DNA of 64,000 nucleotides from FEN-987 sp964598845 (GCA_964598845.1 CAZRDM010000011.1:1-64000); one strand, 5' to 3'; shown: positions 7,703 to 16,655, counted from the stretch's first letter. Numbers and translations: made by a program. The notes: generated from the sequence alone by a model not told the origin.

Positions 7703-8967
7703 ACGTCACAATCCATCCGAAGCGGAGTCTCTCCGGTGAGATCACGGCACCACCCTCCAAAGCTCAAACACATCGGGCTTTAGTCGCGGGACTACTATCG
7801 GAGGGTACAACCACCATAACCAACCCCTTATCGTGCGACGACACAGAAGCTACGGCTCAGGCGGCTTCGACGCTCGGGGCACAGGTACGGCGGGGGGAGC
7901 ACACTTGGATGATTACGAGCACAGGAAGGCCACGAGCGCCTCTAGGTGAGGTTCATTGCGGAGAATCCGGTGTTACGCTGCGTTTCATGATACCGATCGT
8001 TTCCTTGACAGGATCCCATGCTGTGCTGCGAGGAAAGGAGAGCCTTATGCGGAGGCCGATCCAACCCCTAGTTGAGGCCATGGAACGACTGGGTGTTAAA
8101 GTGATCGTTGAGAGCGATAGCGTTCGTCTCATAGGCGGCCCACCAAAAGGGGGGACAGTTCACATTCAAGGTGATGTCAGCTCACAATTCATCTCAGGTC
8201 TTATGTTCGCCGGGCCACTGATGGAGAACGGGCTTAGGTTGGAGATCACTTCCCGACTAGAATCGCGCAACTATGTCTTGATGACGGTGGAGACCATGAG
8301 GAAGCATGGGATGACTGTCAAGACGAATCGCGAGATGGCATTCTTCGAGATCGCGCCTACTCAGAAGTACTTTCCTTCGGAGCATGAGATTTCAGGCGAC
8401 TTCTCCTCTGCAGCATACCCTCTGTCGGCCGCCGCGATAACGAACTCTAGACTCCTAGTTCGCGGACTTTCGCCGACTATCCACGAGCCAGACACCGTTC
8501 TACTGGACGTGTTGACTCGAATGGGAGCCAAAGCAAACTATACAGAAGAAGGAGTACTGATCGAAGGAGCCAAACTAAGTTCCACCGATGTCGACCTTCG
8601 CAACAGCCCAGACTTAGGGCCTATTATCGCTGTGCTTGGTTCGTACGCGGAGGGAAAGACGAAGATATCAGGCGCCAGAAGATTGCGATTCAAAGAATCC
8701 GACAGACTTGCCGCAATCAGAACAGAACTAAATTCTCTCGGTGCGCACATAGATGAAACAGGGGAAGGCTTACTGGTTCATGGGCCATGCCGACTTGAAG
8801 GTGGAAGAGTCTGGTCGCACCGTGACCATAGGATCGCCATGGCTCTCAGCGCGGCCGCGCTCAATGCTGAAGGGAACGTTACCGTTGAGGAGGCGGAATG
8901 CGTTTCGAAGTCATATCCAAATTTCTTTGAGGACTTGCGTTCACTGGGGGTTGAAGTAGTTGAGTAG
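7699..8967 (+). CDS. aroA: 3-Phosphoshikimate 1-carboxyvinyltransferase (EPSP synthase)
   Basis: Joins phosphoenolpyruvate to shikimate 3-phosphate. It shows PPSKAQTHRALVAG at the N-terminus, GESGVTLRFM, RGKESLMRRPI, DVSSQFISGL, the SGDFSSAAYPL block, RFKESDRL and HRIAMA near the end, all classic for the family. The length of 422 residues is typical. The start is TTG at 7699, forming a TTGA overlap with the aroK stop. It lies upstream of aroC with an 8-base overlap. Confidence 0.95.
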   Translation: MNVTIHPKRSLSGEITAPPSKAQTHRALVAGLLSEGTTTITNPLSCDDTEATAQAASTLGAQVRRGEHTWMITSTGRPRAPLGEVHCGESGVTLRFMIPIVSLTGSHAVLRGKESLMRRPIQPLVEAMERLGVKVIVESDSVRLIGGPPKGGTVHIQGDVSSQFISGLMFAGPLMENGLRLEITSRLESRNYVLMTVETMRKHGMTVKTNREMAFFEIAPTQKYFPSEHEISGDFSSAAYPLSAAAITNSRLLVRGLSPTIHEPDTVLLDVLTRMGAKANYTEEGVLIEGAKLSSTDVDLRNSPDLGPIIAVLGSYAEGKTKISGARRLRFKESDRLAAIRTELNSLGAHIDETGEGLLVHGPCRLEGGRVWSHRDHRIAMALSAAALNAEGNVTVEEAECVSKSYPNFFEDLRSLGVEVVE

Positions 8968-10108
8968 CAGCTCGTTCGGGAAAGAGTTCTGTGTTACCGT
9001 TTTTGGGGAGAGCCATGGCCAAGCGGTTGCCGTGGTCATCGATGGTTGCCCCGCAGGACTCCCTCTTGCTGTGGACGATATCCAGAGCGAGCTAGACAGG
9101 AGATTGCCGCCAGATCCAACCGTCACCTCAGCTAGGCGAGAGAAAGACGATGTCCAGATTCTCTCCGGAATCTTCGAAGGCTACACAACGGGCGCGCCTT
9201 TGGCCATGCTCACCTGGAACAAAGACGTGCAGTCACGGGACTACGAGAAACTAAAATTCGTTGCGAGACCGGGACATGCTGACTATCCCACGAAAGTCAA
9301 GTATGGAGGATTCAATGACTTCCGGGGAGGCGGACGTGCAAGTGGCAGAATGACCGTCCCGATGATCATGGCCGGAGCTGTTGCCAAGAAACTTCTTGGG
9401 TTAGTCGGTATCAAAGTCTTTGCTCATACGATCCAAATCCACAACGTGAAGCTAGAATGCCAACTTTCGTATGAGACAATACGACGAGATGCCTTCGGAA
9501 ACTCAGTGCGATGTGCTGATCCGGAAACAGCTGAGAAGATGAGAGAAGCAATTCTGAAGGCGAGGAGCGAGGGAGATAGCGTGGGCGGAGTGGTGGAATG
9601 CATCGCCGAAGGCGTCCCGCCTGGAGTTGGTGAGCCGTTCTTTGACAGCCTTGACGCGGACCTCGCAAAGATCGTCTTCAGTATCCCCGCAGTGAAAGGA
9701 TTCGAGATCGGATTAGGCTTCAAGGCATCAGGTATCAAAGGTTCAGAGAATAATGACCCCTTCGTTGTGCGTGATGGGAAAGTTGTAACCTTGACGAACA
9801 ATGCAGGGGGGATTCTAGGTGGATTGTCCAACGGTATGCCTATCGTTGTTCATGTGGGGTTCAAGCCACCATCATCTATTGCAAAAGAGCAGGAAACCGT
9901 AGATTTGAAAGAGATGGAAGATACGGTTGTGCAGCTTACTGGCCGACATGACCCGTGCATAGTTCCGAAAGGCGTCCCAGTGGTTGAGTCCGCAGCCGCA
10001 ATAGTACTTGCAGACCACTGTATGCGAGCTGGCATCATCCCTCGAGTTATCGGCACGAAACCGAGAGGCGACGTTAGCGCAGATTCGAAGCTTCAACAGC
10101 CTCGTTGA
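8960..10108 (+). CDS. aroC: Chorismate synthase
   Basis: Forms chorismate from EPSP with reduced FMN. Motifs seen are FGESHGQAVAVVIDGCPAG near residue 14, RRLPPDPTVTSARRE, FRGGGRASGR, EGDSVGGVVE and RHDPCIVPKGVPV. The length of 382 residues is normal. The start is TTG at 8960 inside the end of aroA. It is the last gene of the operon and overlaps the 3' end of the convergent tyrA by 35 bases. The first two pathway steps (dehydroquinate formation) are not encoded in this window. Confidence 0.95.
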   Translation: MSSSSFGKEFCVTVFGESHGQAVAVVIDGCPAGLPLAVDDIQSELDRRLPPDPTVTSARREKDDVQILSGIFEGYTTGAPLAMLTWNKDVQSRDYEKLKFVARPGHADYPTKVKYGGFNDFRGGGRASGRMTVPMIMAGAVAKKLLGLVGIKVFAHTIQIHNVKLECQLSYETIRRDAFGNSVRCADPETAEKMREAILKARSEGDSVGGVVECIAEGVPPGVGEPFFDSLDADLAKIVFSIPAVKGFEIGLGFKASGIKGSENNDPFVVRDGKVVTLTNNAGGILGGLSNGMPIVVHVGFKPPSSIAKEQETVDLKEMEDTVVQLTGRHDPCIVPKGVPVVESAAAIVLADHCMRAGIIPRVIGTKPRGDVSADSKLQQPR

Positions 10109-10991
10109 ACCGCTGATAGGCCGTGGAGAAGAATCTGTCTCTCCTCAGGTAACGGTAGTCCGCGCGAAGACCTTCGAGAAGCCTATATCTCTTCCTGCTC
10201 TTGATGGTTCTTAGAATCGCAGCGCTTTCTCGGGCCAGTTCTTCTATTGCATTGAGGGAGTTCTTGCAATCCATGAAGATGGATGCTTCGTTGTTCAAGT
10301 TCTCTTGAAAGATGGCTTCAGCCAAGAGTAACTGCAGTCTAAAGCTTGGCCCCGCGAATCTCAGCAATCGTTCCGGACTCGATGGGTTCTTCCGGAGAGT
10401 CTTAACCATCACGATGTTGAGAAGGTGAGGCAAGGCCAAGACCGCGGACATAATCTTATCGTGATCTTGAAAGCTGCATCGAACGATATTTGCGCCTCGC
10501 TTCCGCAACAAAGACAGGAAGCTGTTTGCCAGGCCGCTGCGCCTCGGAGTTGCTACCGTTAGGATAGTTTTTCCTGCAAGGGTCTTAGCTCCAGGTCCGA
10601 ACATCGGATGAATACTGAGAATTGGGACAGCTCTAGCTGAGAGTCTCCGATGAAGTTCTCTAATCGGTTCCTTAACAGAAGAAATCTCCACGAACATTTT
10701 TTCGAGAAACAACTCGGGATGTTGAAGAATCTGTTCCAGAATACTTTTCGTAACCTGTGTAGGAGTGGCTAGAATCACGAGCTGAGCTTGCCGGACGGCA
10801 AGGTCTTGGTCCTCGACAAGCCCGAAACCGTTCTTCCGAGCTAACGCTCTAGCGGCAGCCTTGTTCTTGTCGAATATTGTGACTCGGTAGCCGTTCTTCT
10901 TTAGGAAGGTCGCGAACCATGCGCCCATCCTCCCGGCGCCGCCGATGACGCTGGCTACGACCACGAATCTATCGCCTTGCCAATGGCACAT
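10074..10991 (-). CDS. tyrA: Prephenate/arogenate dehydrogenase (TyrA family)
   Basis: The N-terminal Rossmann fold starts SVIGGAGRMGAWFATFLKKNGY and continues with ATPTQVTKSIL and the SSVKEPI segment. A conserved catalytic-region stretch reads ILSIHPMFGPG. The C-terminal half is helical, as in TyrA. It would convert prephenate or arogenate oxidatively on the way to tyrosine. Which substrate and whether NAD or NADP is used cannot be decided. The start overlaps the end of the mutase-aminotransferase gene by 37 bases, so the two form one transcription unit pointing at the shikimate operon. Confidence 0.85.
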   Translation of the reverse strand: MCHWQGDRFVVVASVIGGAGRMGAWFATFLKKNGYRVTIFDKNKAAARALARKNGFGLVEDQDLAVRQAQLVILATPTQVTKSILEQILQHPELFLEKMFVEISSVKEPIRELHRRLSARAVPILSIHPMFGPGAKTLAGKTILTVATPRRSGLANSFLSLLRKRGANIVRCSFQDHDKIMSAVLALPHLLNIVMVKTLRKNPSSPERLLRFAGPSFRLQLLLAEAIFQENLNNEASIFMDCKNSLNAIEELARESAAILRTIKSRKRYRLLEGLRADYRYLRRDRFFSTAYQRFNEAVEASNLR

Positions 10992-12370
10992 ACAGCACTC
11001 GGGATGTGAGCTCTTGGCAACGAGACGGCTAATCTAAAGAAGGCCGGGTAATCTCCAAACGATTGGCCTGGACTAATGCTTACGCGCTGCTCGAAGAGCA
11101 GTTGCGTTGCGAATTTGACCGAGTCGAAGTTCGGTTTGTTTGCTCTGGGAAATACGTAGAAAGTTCCCTCAGGCTTAAAGAATGAGACATCGATCTTGCT
11201 GAGTTCTTTGCAAGTCAGCTCCACTTTCTCTAATATAGCGTTGACGTTCCGCTGGGCATCTCTCCTGCCTTTCTTTATCGCCACGAGCGCTGCCCGCTGG
11301 ATAAACTCTGGAACACAAGTAACCGCCGTCTGAATGATTCTTCGAATCCGCATAGCCCTTTCTTTCGAGGTAACTAGGTATGCGATTCGCCACCCCGTAA
11401 GGCTGAACTGCTTAGAGAAACTGTTGATGTAGACATAATCGTCAGCTTCGCTCTCAAGAACACTTGGAGCCTTTGCGCGAACGTATCTATCATACACCTC
11501 GTCTGAAAGCACTAGGGTCTCGTATCTTCGTGCCAGTTCGATAATCTCTTCAAACTTCTTTCTCCCTATGATTTTCCCAGTAGGATTGTTTGGACTATTG
11601 ATCACCAATATTCGCGCCCCCTTTCTCAACTCAGACTCAAGCTCTGCCAAGTCAATTTCCCAACCATTTTCAAGCCTCGTATTGAGTGGGATAACTCGTC
11701 CTTTGAAGAAATCCACGCATTCTTCGTAAGCAGGCCAAGCGGGTTGAGGAATGACGACTCGCTCCAGTTCCGAGACGAAGCTCGTCACGGTAGCGAAAAT
11801 GGCGAATCTTCCTCCAGGCGTAATCAGAATTTGATCAGGGTCGATTGTTATCTCGTGCTGAGAACTCAACTCTTCAGCCAGCGCGTTCCTTAACTCCGGT
11901 AGACCGGCAGCTGGACCATAGCCCACGATTTTCTTCTCTATGAAAGTCTCGCTAAGGGCGCGAGTTACTTGCTTTGATGCTGGAAAGTTTGGTTCTCCTA
12001 CGTCAAATCGAATGACTCGCTGGCCTTGCCGAGTCAGTTTCTGTGTGAGCTCAAAGATTTCCTTTAACAGCTGGTCTTTGGATTGTTTCGGTCTAACCTC
12101 TTGCTGGGCTCTAACCGATTCCTCGATCAATAGCGCTCCTAACCGTCTCGCGAAGGAAACGTCGAGGCCCAGCGCCTTTGCGGTTTGGATCACATTGTCC
12201 ATTGTTACTTGCTCAGCGTCGCTATCAATGGTGGGGATACCCTTAGCCGCCTTGGCTTCCCCGATCTTGCCGGCGATCGAGATTCGTTCCCGGACCAAAG
12301 AGAGGAGCTGCTTGTCTGTTTCATGAATTCGCATGCGGTACTCTTCAAGCGTGCTCAAGACAGATGCCAC
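10955..12370 (-). CDS. Chorismate mutase-class I aminotransferase fusion
   Basis: Residues 1-90 are an AroQ-type chorismate mutase (LEEYRMRIHETDKQLLSLVRERI at the N-terminus, then a helix with IAGKIGEAKAAKG and the ALLIEESVRAQQ helix). From about residue 100 there is a fold-type I aminotransferase: DVGEPNFP, YGPAAGLPELR, the NNPTGK motif, the SDEVYDRYV block, and the PLP lysine in SFSKQFSLTGWR. Together with the adjoining tyrA, it suggests mutase plus transamination of prephenate or 4-hydroxyphenylpyruvate. The total of 471 residues equals the sum of two complete domains. It is a real fusion unless a frameshift is hidden. Confidence 0.9.
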   Translation of the reverse strand: MASVLSTLEEYRMRIHETDKQLLSLVRERISIAGKIGEAKAAKGIPTIDSDAEQVTMDNVIQTAKALGLDVSFARRLGALLIEESVRAQQEVRPKQSKDQLLKEIFELTQKLTRQGQRVIRFDVGEPNFPASKQVTRALSETFIEKKIVGYGPAAGLPELRNALAEELSSQHEITIDPDQILITPGGRFAIFATVTSFVSELERVVIPQPAWPAYEECVDFFKGRVIPLNTRLENGWEIDLAELESELRKGARILVINSPNNPTGKIIGRKKFEEIIELARRYETLVLSDEVYDRYVRAKAPSVLESEADDYVYINSFSKQFSLTGWRIAYLVTSKERAMRIRRIIQTAVTCVPEFIQRAALVAIKKGRRDAQRNVNAILEKVELTCKELSKIDVSFFKPEGTFYVFPRANKPNFDSVKFATQLLFEQRVSISPGQSFGDYPAFFRLAVSLPRAHIPSAVCAIGKAIDSWS

Positions 12371-12468
12371 TGAATGCGCTAGTGTCGCCCAGAGTTGCTT
12401 CAGGTGTCATTAAAGGTAATCGTTGCAGACATGACGATTATCAGCCATTCCAGCAAGGAAGAGAGTAG

Positions 12469-13545
12469 TCAAGATTCGAGATATCCTAATTCGACTCCAT
12501 CTGTTGACAATTTGACGTAGCCCAATTCAATTTCGTAGGTTCCCTCAAGAGATCGAGTATGAATTCGTAACATGTCTCTATCCGCGCTCAGAAAGATGCC
12601 GATCTGGAGCAAGAACCCCTCATTGTTCAACAAACCGACAATGAGATTCCTCAAGTCGGGGTTCTGAAGGTCACGAACCCCTTTAGGTGTTCCAATCCTA
12701 ATCGTCCGCCTTTGTAGAGTCCTCACGGTTCCTCCTTCTAGAAATCTCTTGTATCCCGCGATTCGAAGCTCGCGTCTATCGCTTCGAGAACGGGACAACA
12801 CATCGCGTGCCGCTTCTATCCTCATGGATCTTGCTTGCGATCCGGAAAGTATTGGCTGGAGTTCTCCGTCTGTCGATATTCCAATAACGAGGTCAGGTTG
12901 CACAGCTGCAATCAGCCTTATCTTGTAGAGTATGGCTTCAGGATCGAGAACCCATCCGTCTGTATTAATGATGGTGAGGATGTTTTGTTCTACATTCGCC
13001 AGCCTTCGAATGCCTAGAGTTAGTTTTGTTTCAACGTGACTCGGACTCGTGTGACCGACAAAGATCATGCCGCTTGGACTTAAGTCGCTTAGCGAAAAAA
13101 GGCAATCTAAGGCGACGGCGCTGCCCACCGTCGTAGGCGGTCCTATATCGGCCTGGCCAATGTCTCCATCGATGACTCGAACTCTGAGCCCCCTCATTAG
13201 GAGGTCATTAGTAAGATATGTGCAGAGAGTGCTCTTCCCGACATCTGTCCCTCCGATAATCATTACTTTACCCTCCTTCACGTCCGAAAGAGCTTGAGCA
13301 GCCGTTCTCCACGACTTTGGTATCGTGCTACCCTCAAGCTGGAATGTGCTCCCCTTTTCGCCCCTAAGGATCTCGACTTCAACTTCGCTCGAAGCTTCTA
13401 TGGGTAGTTGCTTCTCCTGTCTGATGACAAGTCTCTTGTCACACTCAAGTGGTGCAGCAAGTACTGTAGCGTCTCCGCTCAACAGTCGGAGCGAGGCAGG
13501 GCCGCGCACAATCAATGTGTTGTTAGGAGGTAGGAGGTAACGCAT
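12469..13545 (-). CDS. Polynucleotide 5'-hydroxyl kinase, Clp1/Grc3 type
   Basis: Archaeal relative of Clp1 and Grc3, which phosphorylate RNA 5'-OH ends. After an N-terminal beta domain of about 90 residues, the P-loop reads IIGGTDVGKST, followed by a DGDIGQADIGPP loop (Walker B region plus lid) and VGHTSPSHVETKL. The C-terminal part after about residue 250 is a small beta domain. The length of 358 residues matches the archaeal family (COG1341). It starts 116 bases from gcvH on the opposite strand, so the two promoters share the gap. Confidence 0.85.
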   Translation of the reverse strand: MRYLLPPNNTLIVRGPASLRLLSGDATVLAAPLECDKRLVIRQEKQLPIEASSEVEVEILRGEKGSTFQLEGSTIPKSWRTAAQALSDVKEGKVMIIGGTDVGKSTLCTYLTNDLLMRGLRVRVIDGDIGQADIGPPTTVGSAVALDCLFSLSDLSPSGMIFVGHTSPSHVETKLTLGIRRLANVEQNILTIINTDGWVLDPEAILYKIRLIAAVQPDLVIGISTDGELQPILSGSQARSMRIEAARDVLSRSRSDRRELRIAGYKRFLEGGTVRTLQRRTIRIGTPKGVRDLQNPDLRNLIVGLLNNEGFLLQIGIFLSADRDMLRIHTRSLEGTYEIELGYVKLSTDGVELGYLES

Positions 13546-13661
13546 GGGCTCAATTCATTCCTCCGAGGTACATGTTCAGAGTCTTTTTTGCAACGATACA
13601 AATGAGAGAATATTGCTAAATACAATGTCGATTTCTGTCTTGGCTGCCCGTGGCGTGCGTT

Positions 13662-14075
13662 ATGAAGGCTGACGATTACGAGATACCTGATGAGCTTTAC
13701 TACACCAAGGAGCATGAATGGATGAGAATCGAGAATGACAGATGCCGGGTCGGTGTCACCGATTATGCGCAAAAGTCGCTCCACGAAGTGGTCTATGTCG
13801 ATTTACCCAATCTTGGTAAGGCCCTCCTTCAGAAGTCTGCTATCGGAACGGTTGAATCCGTCAAAGCTGTTTCAGAGATCTATGCTCCCGTATCAGGAGA
13901 AATTGCTGAACGAAACGAGAACCTGATCGAATCGCCTGAGCTTGTGAATCAGGATCCGTACGGCGCGGGATGGATTGTGGTAGTTAAGCCTTCGCATCTT
14001 CAAGATGACTTGAAGAGTCTGCTGAAAGCTGAGGAGTACGCAAGATTTCTGCTGGAAGCTAGCAAGAAGAAATAA
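13662..14075 (+). CDS. gcvH: Glycine cleavage system H protein
   Basis: Carries lipoate and shuttles the aminomethyl group. The lipoylation lysine is in GTVESVKAVSEIYAP at about residue 68, preceded by VGVTDYAQKSLHEVVYVDLP and followed by SGEI and DPYGAGWIVVVKP. The ATG at 13662 gives MKADDYEIP; a GTG at 13650 is an alternative. GcvT lies 2.6 kb downstream, but no P or L protein gene is in the window. The upstream A/T-rich tract near 13610-13625 could be the promoter. Confidence 0.93.
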   Translation: MKADDYEIPDELYYTKEHEWMRIENDRCRVGVTDYAQKSLHEVVYVDLPNLGKALLQKSAIGTVESVKAVSEIYAPVSGEIAERNENLIESPELVNQDPYGAGWIVVVKPSHLQDDLKSLLKAEEYARFLLEASKKK

Positions 14076-14120
14076 AGACTGCGGGTGATCGCATAAACGT
14101 TCTTTCATCGTTCATGCATT

Positions 14121-14130
14121 AATTTAAAAA
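14121..14130 (+). promoter_or_regulatory. Probable TATA box of the 14165 gene
   Basis: The sequence aatttaaaaa lies about 35-45 bases before the ATG at 14165, the spacing expected for an archaeal TATA box with a short leader. Confidence 0.5.
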
Positions 14131-14164
14131 TGCGTAGTATGGAACTAGTAGGTTCGAAGCCCGC

Positions 14165-14530
14165 ATGGATTCGCCGAAAAATTTCGCCCTCGAGGGGCGG
14201 CTGAAGCAGTCGCGGGTGTTTAAGCGACTGGCTCTACGCAAGTTGGGTCAGAAAAGACTGCAGGAAGGACAAGAGCCGAGGGAAGTATATGTTACGATCG
14301 CTTCTGAATTCCTAAGCCTGCCGTCACTGGATAACGTTGATCGTCTCTCAACTGTCTACGGTTACTCTAGGGTTCGTAGGTCCATCAGCCTCTTGGACAG
14401 TCTGGTATTCGAAGAATTCTTCTACGGAAAACTTCAGCTCTACCCGCTCTGGATAAAGCAGTTCACTCGTCTCCTCGACGCTGCTAGGCCACGCGCTATC
14501 GTGAAAGAATTAATGTCCAGTCAAGAATAA
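14165..14530 (+). CDS. Conserved-looking hypothetical helical protein
   Basis: A basic, mostly helical protein of 121 residues. The N-terminal part (KQSRVFKRLALRKLGQKRLQEG) is lysine/arginine rich. It has no cysteine motif, signal peptide or membrane segment. I do not recognise a family. It has its own TATA box and lies 82 bases before radB, which hints at a link with DNA metabolism but does not establish it. Confidence 0.6.
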   Translation: MDSPKNFALEGRLKQSRVFKRLALRKLGQKRLQEGQEPREVYVTIASEFLSLPSLDNVDRLSTVYGYSRVRRSISLLDSLVFEEFFYGKLQLYPLWIKQFTRLLDAARPRAIVKELMSSQE

Positions 14531-14612
14531 GCACAATACGTAGAACGCGGCTCTGGGAAGCGGAGTAGGCAGAGAGGCAGATTCCTCCGCATCATAGAAG
14601 GTAGTCCTCAAT

Positions 14613-15317
14613 ATGCCGTCAGCGCAGGATAGGATTCCGACAGGTTGCAAAGGTTTGGACAAGCTGCTGCGTGGTGGTTTCTCCAGAGGAGAAGTCACGC
14701 TAATCTACGGAGAGGCTGCTACTGGAAAGACTTCGACTGTGATTCAAGTGGCCACCTCAGTTGCGAAGACGGGATTCAAAGTCCTCTATGTGGATTCGGA
14801 TCATTCTTTCACTCAACAGAGATTTCATCAGATTGCAGGAGAGAAATCGCAAGAGGTAAGCGAATTCATAATGCTCTTCCTTCCCGAGAACTTCTCTGAG
14901 CAACGTGCACTTATCGAGTCGCTAGAGAGCTATATGACTCCGTTTCTTGGATTGGTAGTCGTTGATTCAATTTCGTCGCTTTATCGTGCTGCCTTCTCGC
15001 GGGCTGAAAGCATTTTCGCTCTCAATAGAGACCTCAGCAGGCAACTCGCCTATCTCGGGGAACTCTCCTCCTCGAACAAGATCGCTTGCATAATCACAAG
15101 CCAAGTACGCGCTAGGCTGACACCGCCCATTGGGGATGTGGAGCCTGTGGCACGGCGTGCGCTCTTCCATTTCCCACGCTCAATCATCAGGATCAGAAAC
15201 ACTCCTCGGCCGGAAGTGAAGGAGTTCAAGTTAGAGAGAATTGAAGGTGCGGATGTGCGGGGTAACAGTTGCCTTGCCGCGTTAAGAGAGGGTGGATTGG
15301 AAGATGTTCGTACCTAA
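14613..15317 (+). CDS. radB: RecA-family protein, RadB-like
   Basis: RadA/RadB-type recombinase paralogue of 234 residues. It starts with RIPTGCKGLDKLLRGGF, followed by Walker A GEAATGKTS at about residue 33 and Walker B LVVVDSISSLYR at about 112. The N-terminal helix-hairpin-helix domain of RadA is absent, which points to RadB, thought to assist recombination and repair. The C-terminal strand region (IRIRN, FKLERIEGADV) is typical. The KaiC-like ATPases are an alternative, but the short length and sequence pattern favour RadB. Confidence 0.85.
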   Translation: MPSAQDRIPTGCKGLDKLLRGGFSRGEVTLIYGEAATGKTSTVIQVATSVAKTGFKVLYVDSDHSFTQQRFHQIAGEKSQEVSEFIMLFLPENFSEQRALIESLESYMTPFLGLVVVDSISSLYRAAFSRAESIFALNRDLSRQLAYLGELSSSNKIACIITSQVRARLTPPIGDVEPVARRALFHFPRSIIRIRNTPRPEVKEFKLERIEGADVRGNSCLAALREGGLEDVRT

Positions 15318-15359
15318 GTCTTGTCTCGGTCAGGCGGACGTTAGCGAGCCGGCTCATGG

Positions 15360-15872
15360 TTGGTAGATGAAATGTGGCCTTCGGTGCAGGATTGGATTTC
15401 AGCGCTCTACATCATCCTGCCAACATACTGCACGAACGGTGCCCCAGTGCTATTCGGTGGGGGCAGACCCCTAGACTTCGGTAGGACACTTCGAGACGGG
15501 GAGAGAATTTTTGGCGATCATAAGACGATTCGCGGCTTCGCAAGCGGGCTGTTCGTCGGTCTCCTAGTAGGCCTAGGCGAATCTTACTTCCTGTCTCAGA
15601 ACTTGGTTCTTGTGGCGACCCTAGCCTCGCTAGGCTCTCTCCTAGGTGACTTGGGCGGGGCTTTTCTGAAGAGGAGGCTGAAGATCAGACCGGGCCGACC
15701 ATTATTCGGGGTAGATCAACTGGATTTCGTACTGGGAGCTACTCTTTTCGCCTCTATCGTGCTTGACATTGGCTTTGGTGTGTTGCTGATACTCTTGCTC
15801 GTGACTCCACCGATTCATTTTCTTGCAAATCTCGGAGCCTATGTGTTGAGGCTCAAGACGACTTACTGGTGA
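15360..15872 (+). CDS. carS: CDP-archaeol synthase
   Basis: Activates digeranylgeranylglyceryl phosphate with CTP for archaeal membrane lipids. The family signature is clear: LPTYCTNGAPVLFGGGRPLDFG at the start, GERIFGDHKTIRGF, then SLLGDLGGAFLKRRLKI and GRPLFGVDQLDFVLGA. It has four or five membrane helices. The start is TTG at 15360 or ATG at 15372. The gene follows radB by 42 bases and converges on an OSTC-like gene. Confidence 0.93.
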   Translation: MVDEMWPSVQDWISALYIILPTYCTNGAPVLFGGGRPLDFGRTLRDGERIFGDHKTIRGFASGLFVGLLVGLGESYFLSQNLVLVATLASLGSLLGDLGGAFLKRRLKIRPGRPLFGVDQLDFVLGATLFASIVLDIGFGVLLILLLVTPPIHFLANLGAYVLRLKTTYW

Positions 15873-15882
15873 CTTCAGAATT

Positions 15883-16353
15883 TCATCCACCGATCTTCGA
15901 GGTAATTAACGCATTTGAGTAGAATACTACCAAGAGCACTGTAATAGTTCCCAGTATGAGCATTAGGTACGCGTTACGTGGCCTGTACGCGTATCTGGTG
16001 CTTCGGAGAAGCATGTACAAGCCGCCTAGGCCAAGCATATACAGAAAAGCTGCGATTAAGCTCTCATTCAATGTCTGTTGCCCCAATGTTCCCCTGATTA
16101 GGACTGAGTATCCTCCAGGTGTTGGGAGTAGGGAGATTGGGCGCTCAAGTATGTCGTAGATTCCTCCCGCCAAAACAAATCCCACGAAGGCCAAGACTAC
16201 TATAAGTGAGAGCGTCGTTGAAGGCTTCATCCTCCTCGCTGTCGGCGCTCTGAAGATTCGCAGAGAATAGCCAAGCTTACCGAACTTGCGTTGCAGCCTC
16301 CACGGCAATTTTCTAAGTTTGATTCGAAGTCCTTCGAGCATGTTACGGAGCAC
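15883..16353 (-). CDS. OSTC/DC2-like oligosaccharyltransferase subunit homologue
   Basis: A membrane protein of 156 residues with a basic N-terminal 40 residues and three hydrophobic segments at about 44-64, 95-113 and 127-147. After the first segment comes GGIYDILERPISL, close to the GGIIYDVIVEPPS motif of eukaryotic OSTC. The following NESLIAAFLYMLGLGGLYMLL resembles the OSTC stretch [20 protein letters not shown], and the last segment also aligns in order. In eukaryotes OSTC bridges STT3 complexes to the translocon. The catalytic subunit AglB is encoded 2.2 kb away. The match is made from memory and should be tested by profile search. Confidence 0.65.
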   Translation of the reverse strand: MLRNMLEGLRIKLRKLPWRLQRKFGKLGYSLRIFRAPTARRMKPSTTLSLIVVLAFVGFVLAGGIYDILERPISLLPTPGGYSVLIRGTLGQQTLNESLIAAFLYMLGLGGLYMLLRSTRYAYRPRNAYLMLILGTITVLLVVFYSNALITSKIGG

Positions 16354-16377
16354 TTGGCACTTCAGACAACCAAGAGG

Positions 16378-16387
16378 CTAAAATATG
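16378..16387 (+). promoter_or_regulatory. Probable TATA box of the 16428 zinc-ribbon gene
   Basis: The sequence ctaaaatatg lies about 45 bases before the ATG at 16428, in the short gap between this gene and the divergent OSTC-like gene. Confidence 0.45.
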
Positions 16388-16427
16388 TTACCGTCCAGTG
16401 GGTCTGTGGAACCTGCGTGGTCCTTCA

Positions 16428-16604
16428 ATGCCTCAGAAGATCTTGTGCATCGAGTGCGGTTCAATTCTCTATAATGGTCTTGAATTGGAAACACCGGCCG
16501 AGATTATCCAGCGTCATAATGGCGTTTGTCCACAATGCAAGAAGAAGCTCGAATTTGATACGGAGAGGGTCAAGATAGTTCCTTTCGAAAACGGCACAAG
16601 GTGA
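16428..16604 (+). CDS. Small zinc-ribbon protein
   Basis: A 58-residue protein, MPQKILCIECGSILYNG, with two CxxC knuckles (CIEC near residue 7 and CPQC near 38), enough to bind one zinc. Such proteins are common in archaea and have no assigned function. The ATG at 16428 lies 40 bases after a TATA-like box; the longer frame from 16398 would start upstream of the likely transcript start. It ends about 50 bases before gcvT. Confidence 0.7.
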   Translation: MPQKILCIECGSILYNGLELETPAEIIQRHNGVCPQCKKKLEFDTERVKIVPFENGTR

Positions 16605-16655
16605 GCATCAAGAGGGACCTAGCTGATTTCGCAGGGCTAGGAGTCTTACTAGGGC

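Noticed and set aside
14150..14160. ggttcgaagcc, resembling the T-arm of a tRNA
   Set aside because: No acceptor stem, D-arm or anticodon arm can be built around it, and a gene starts a few bases later.
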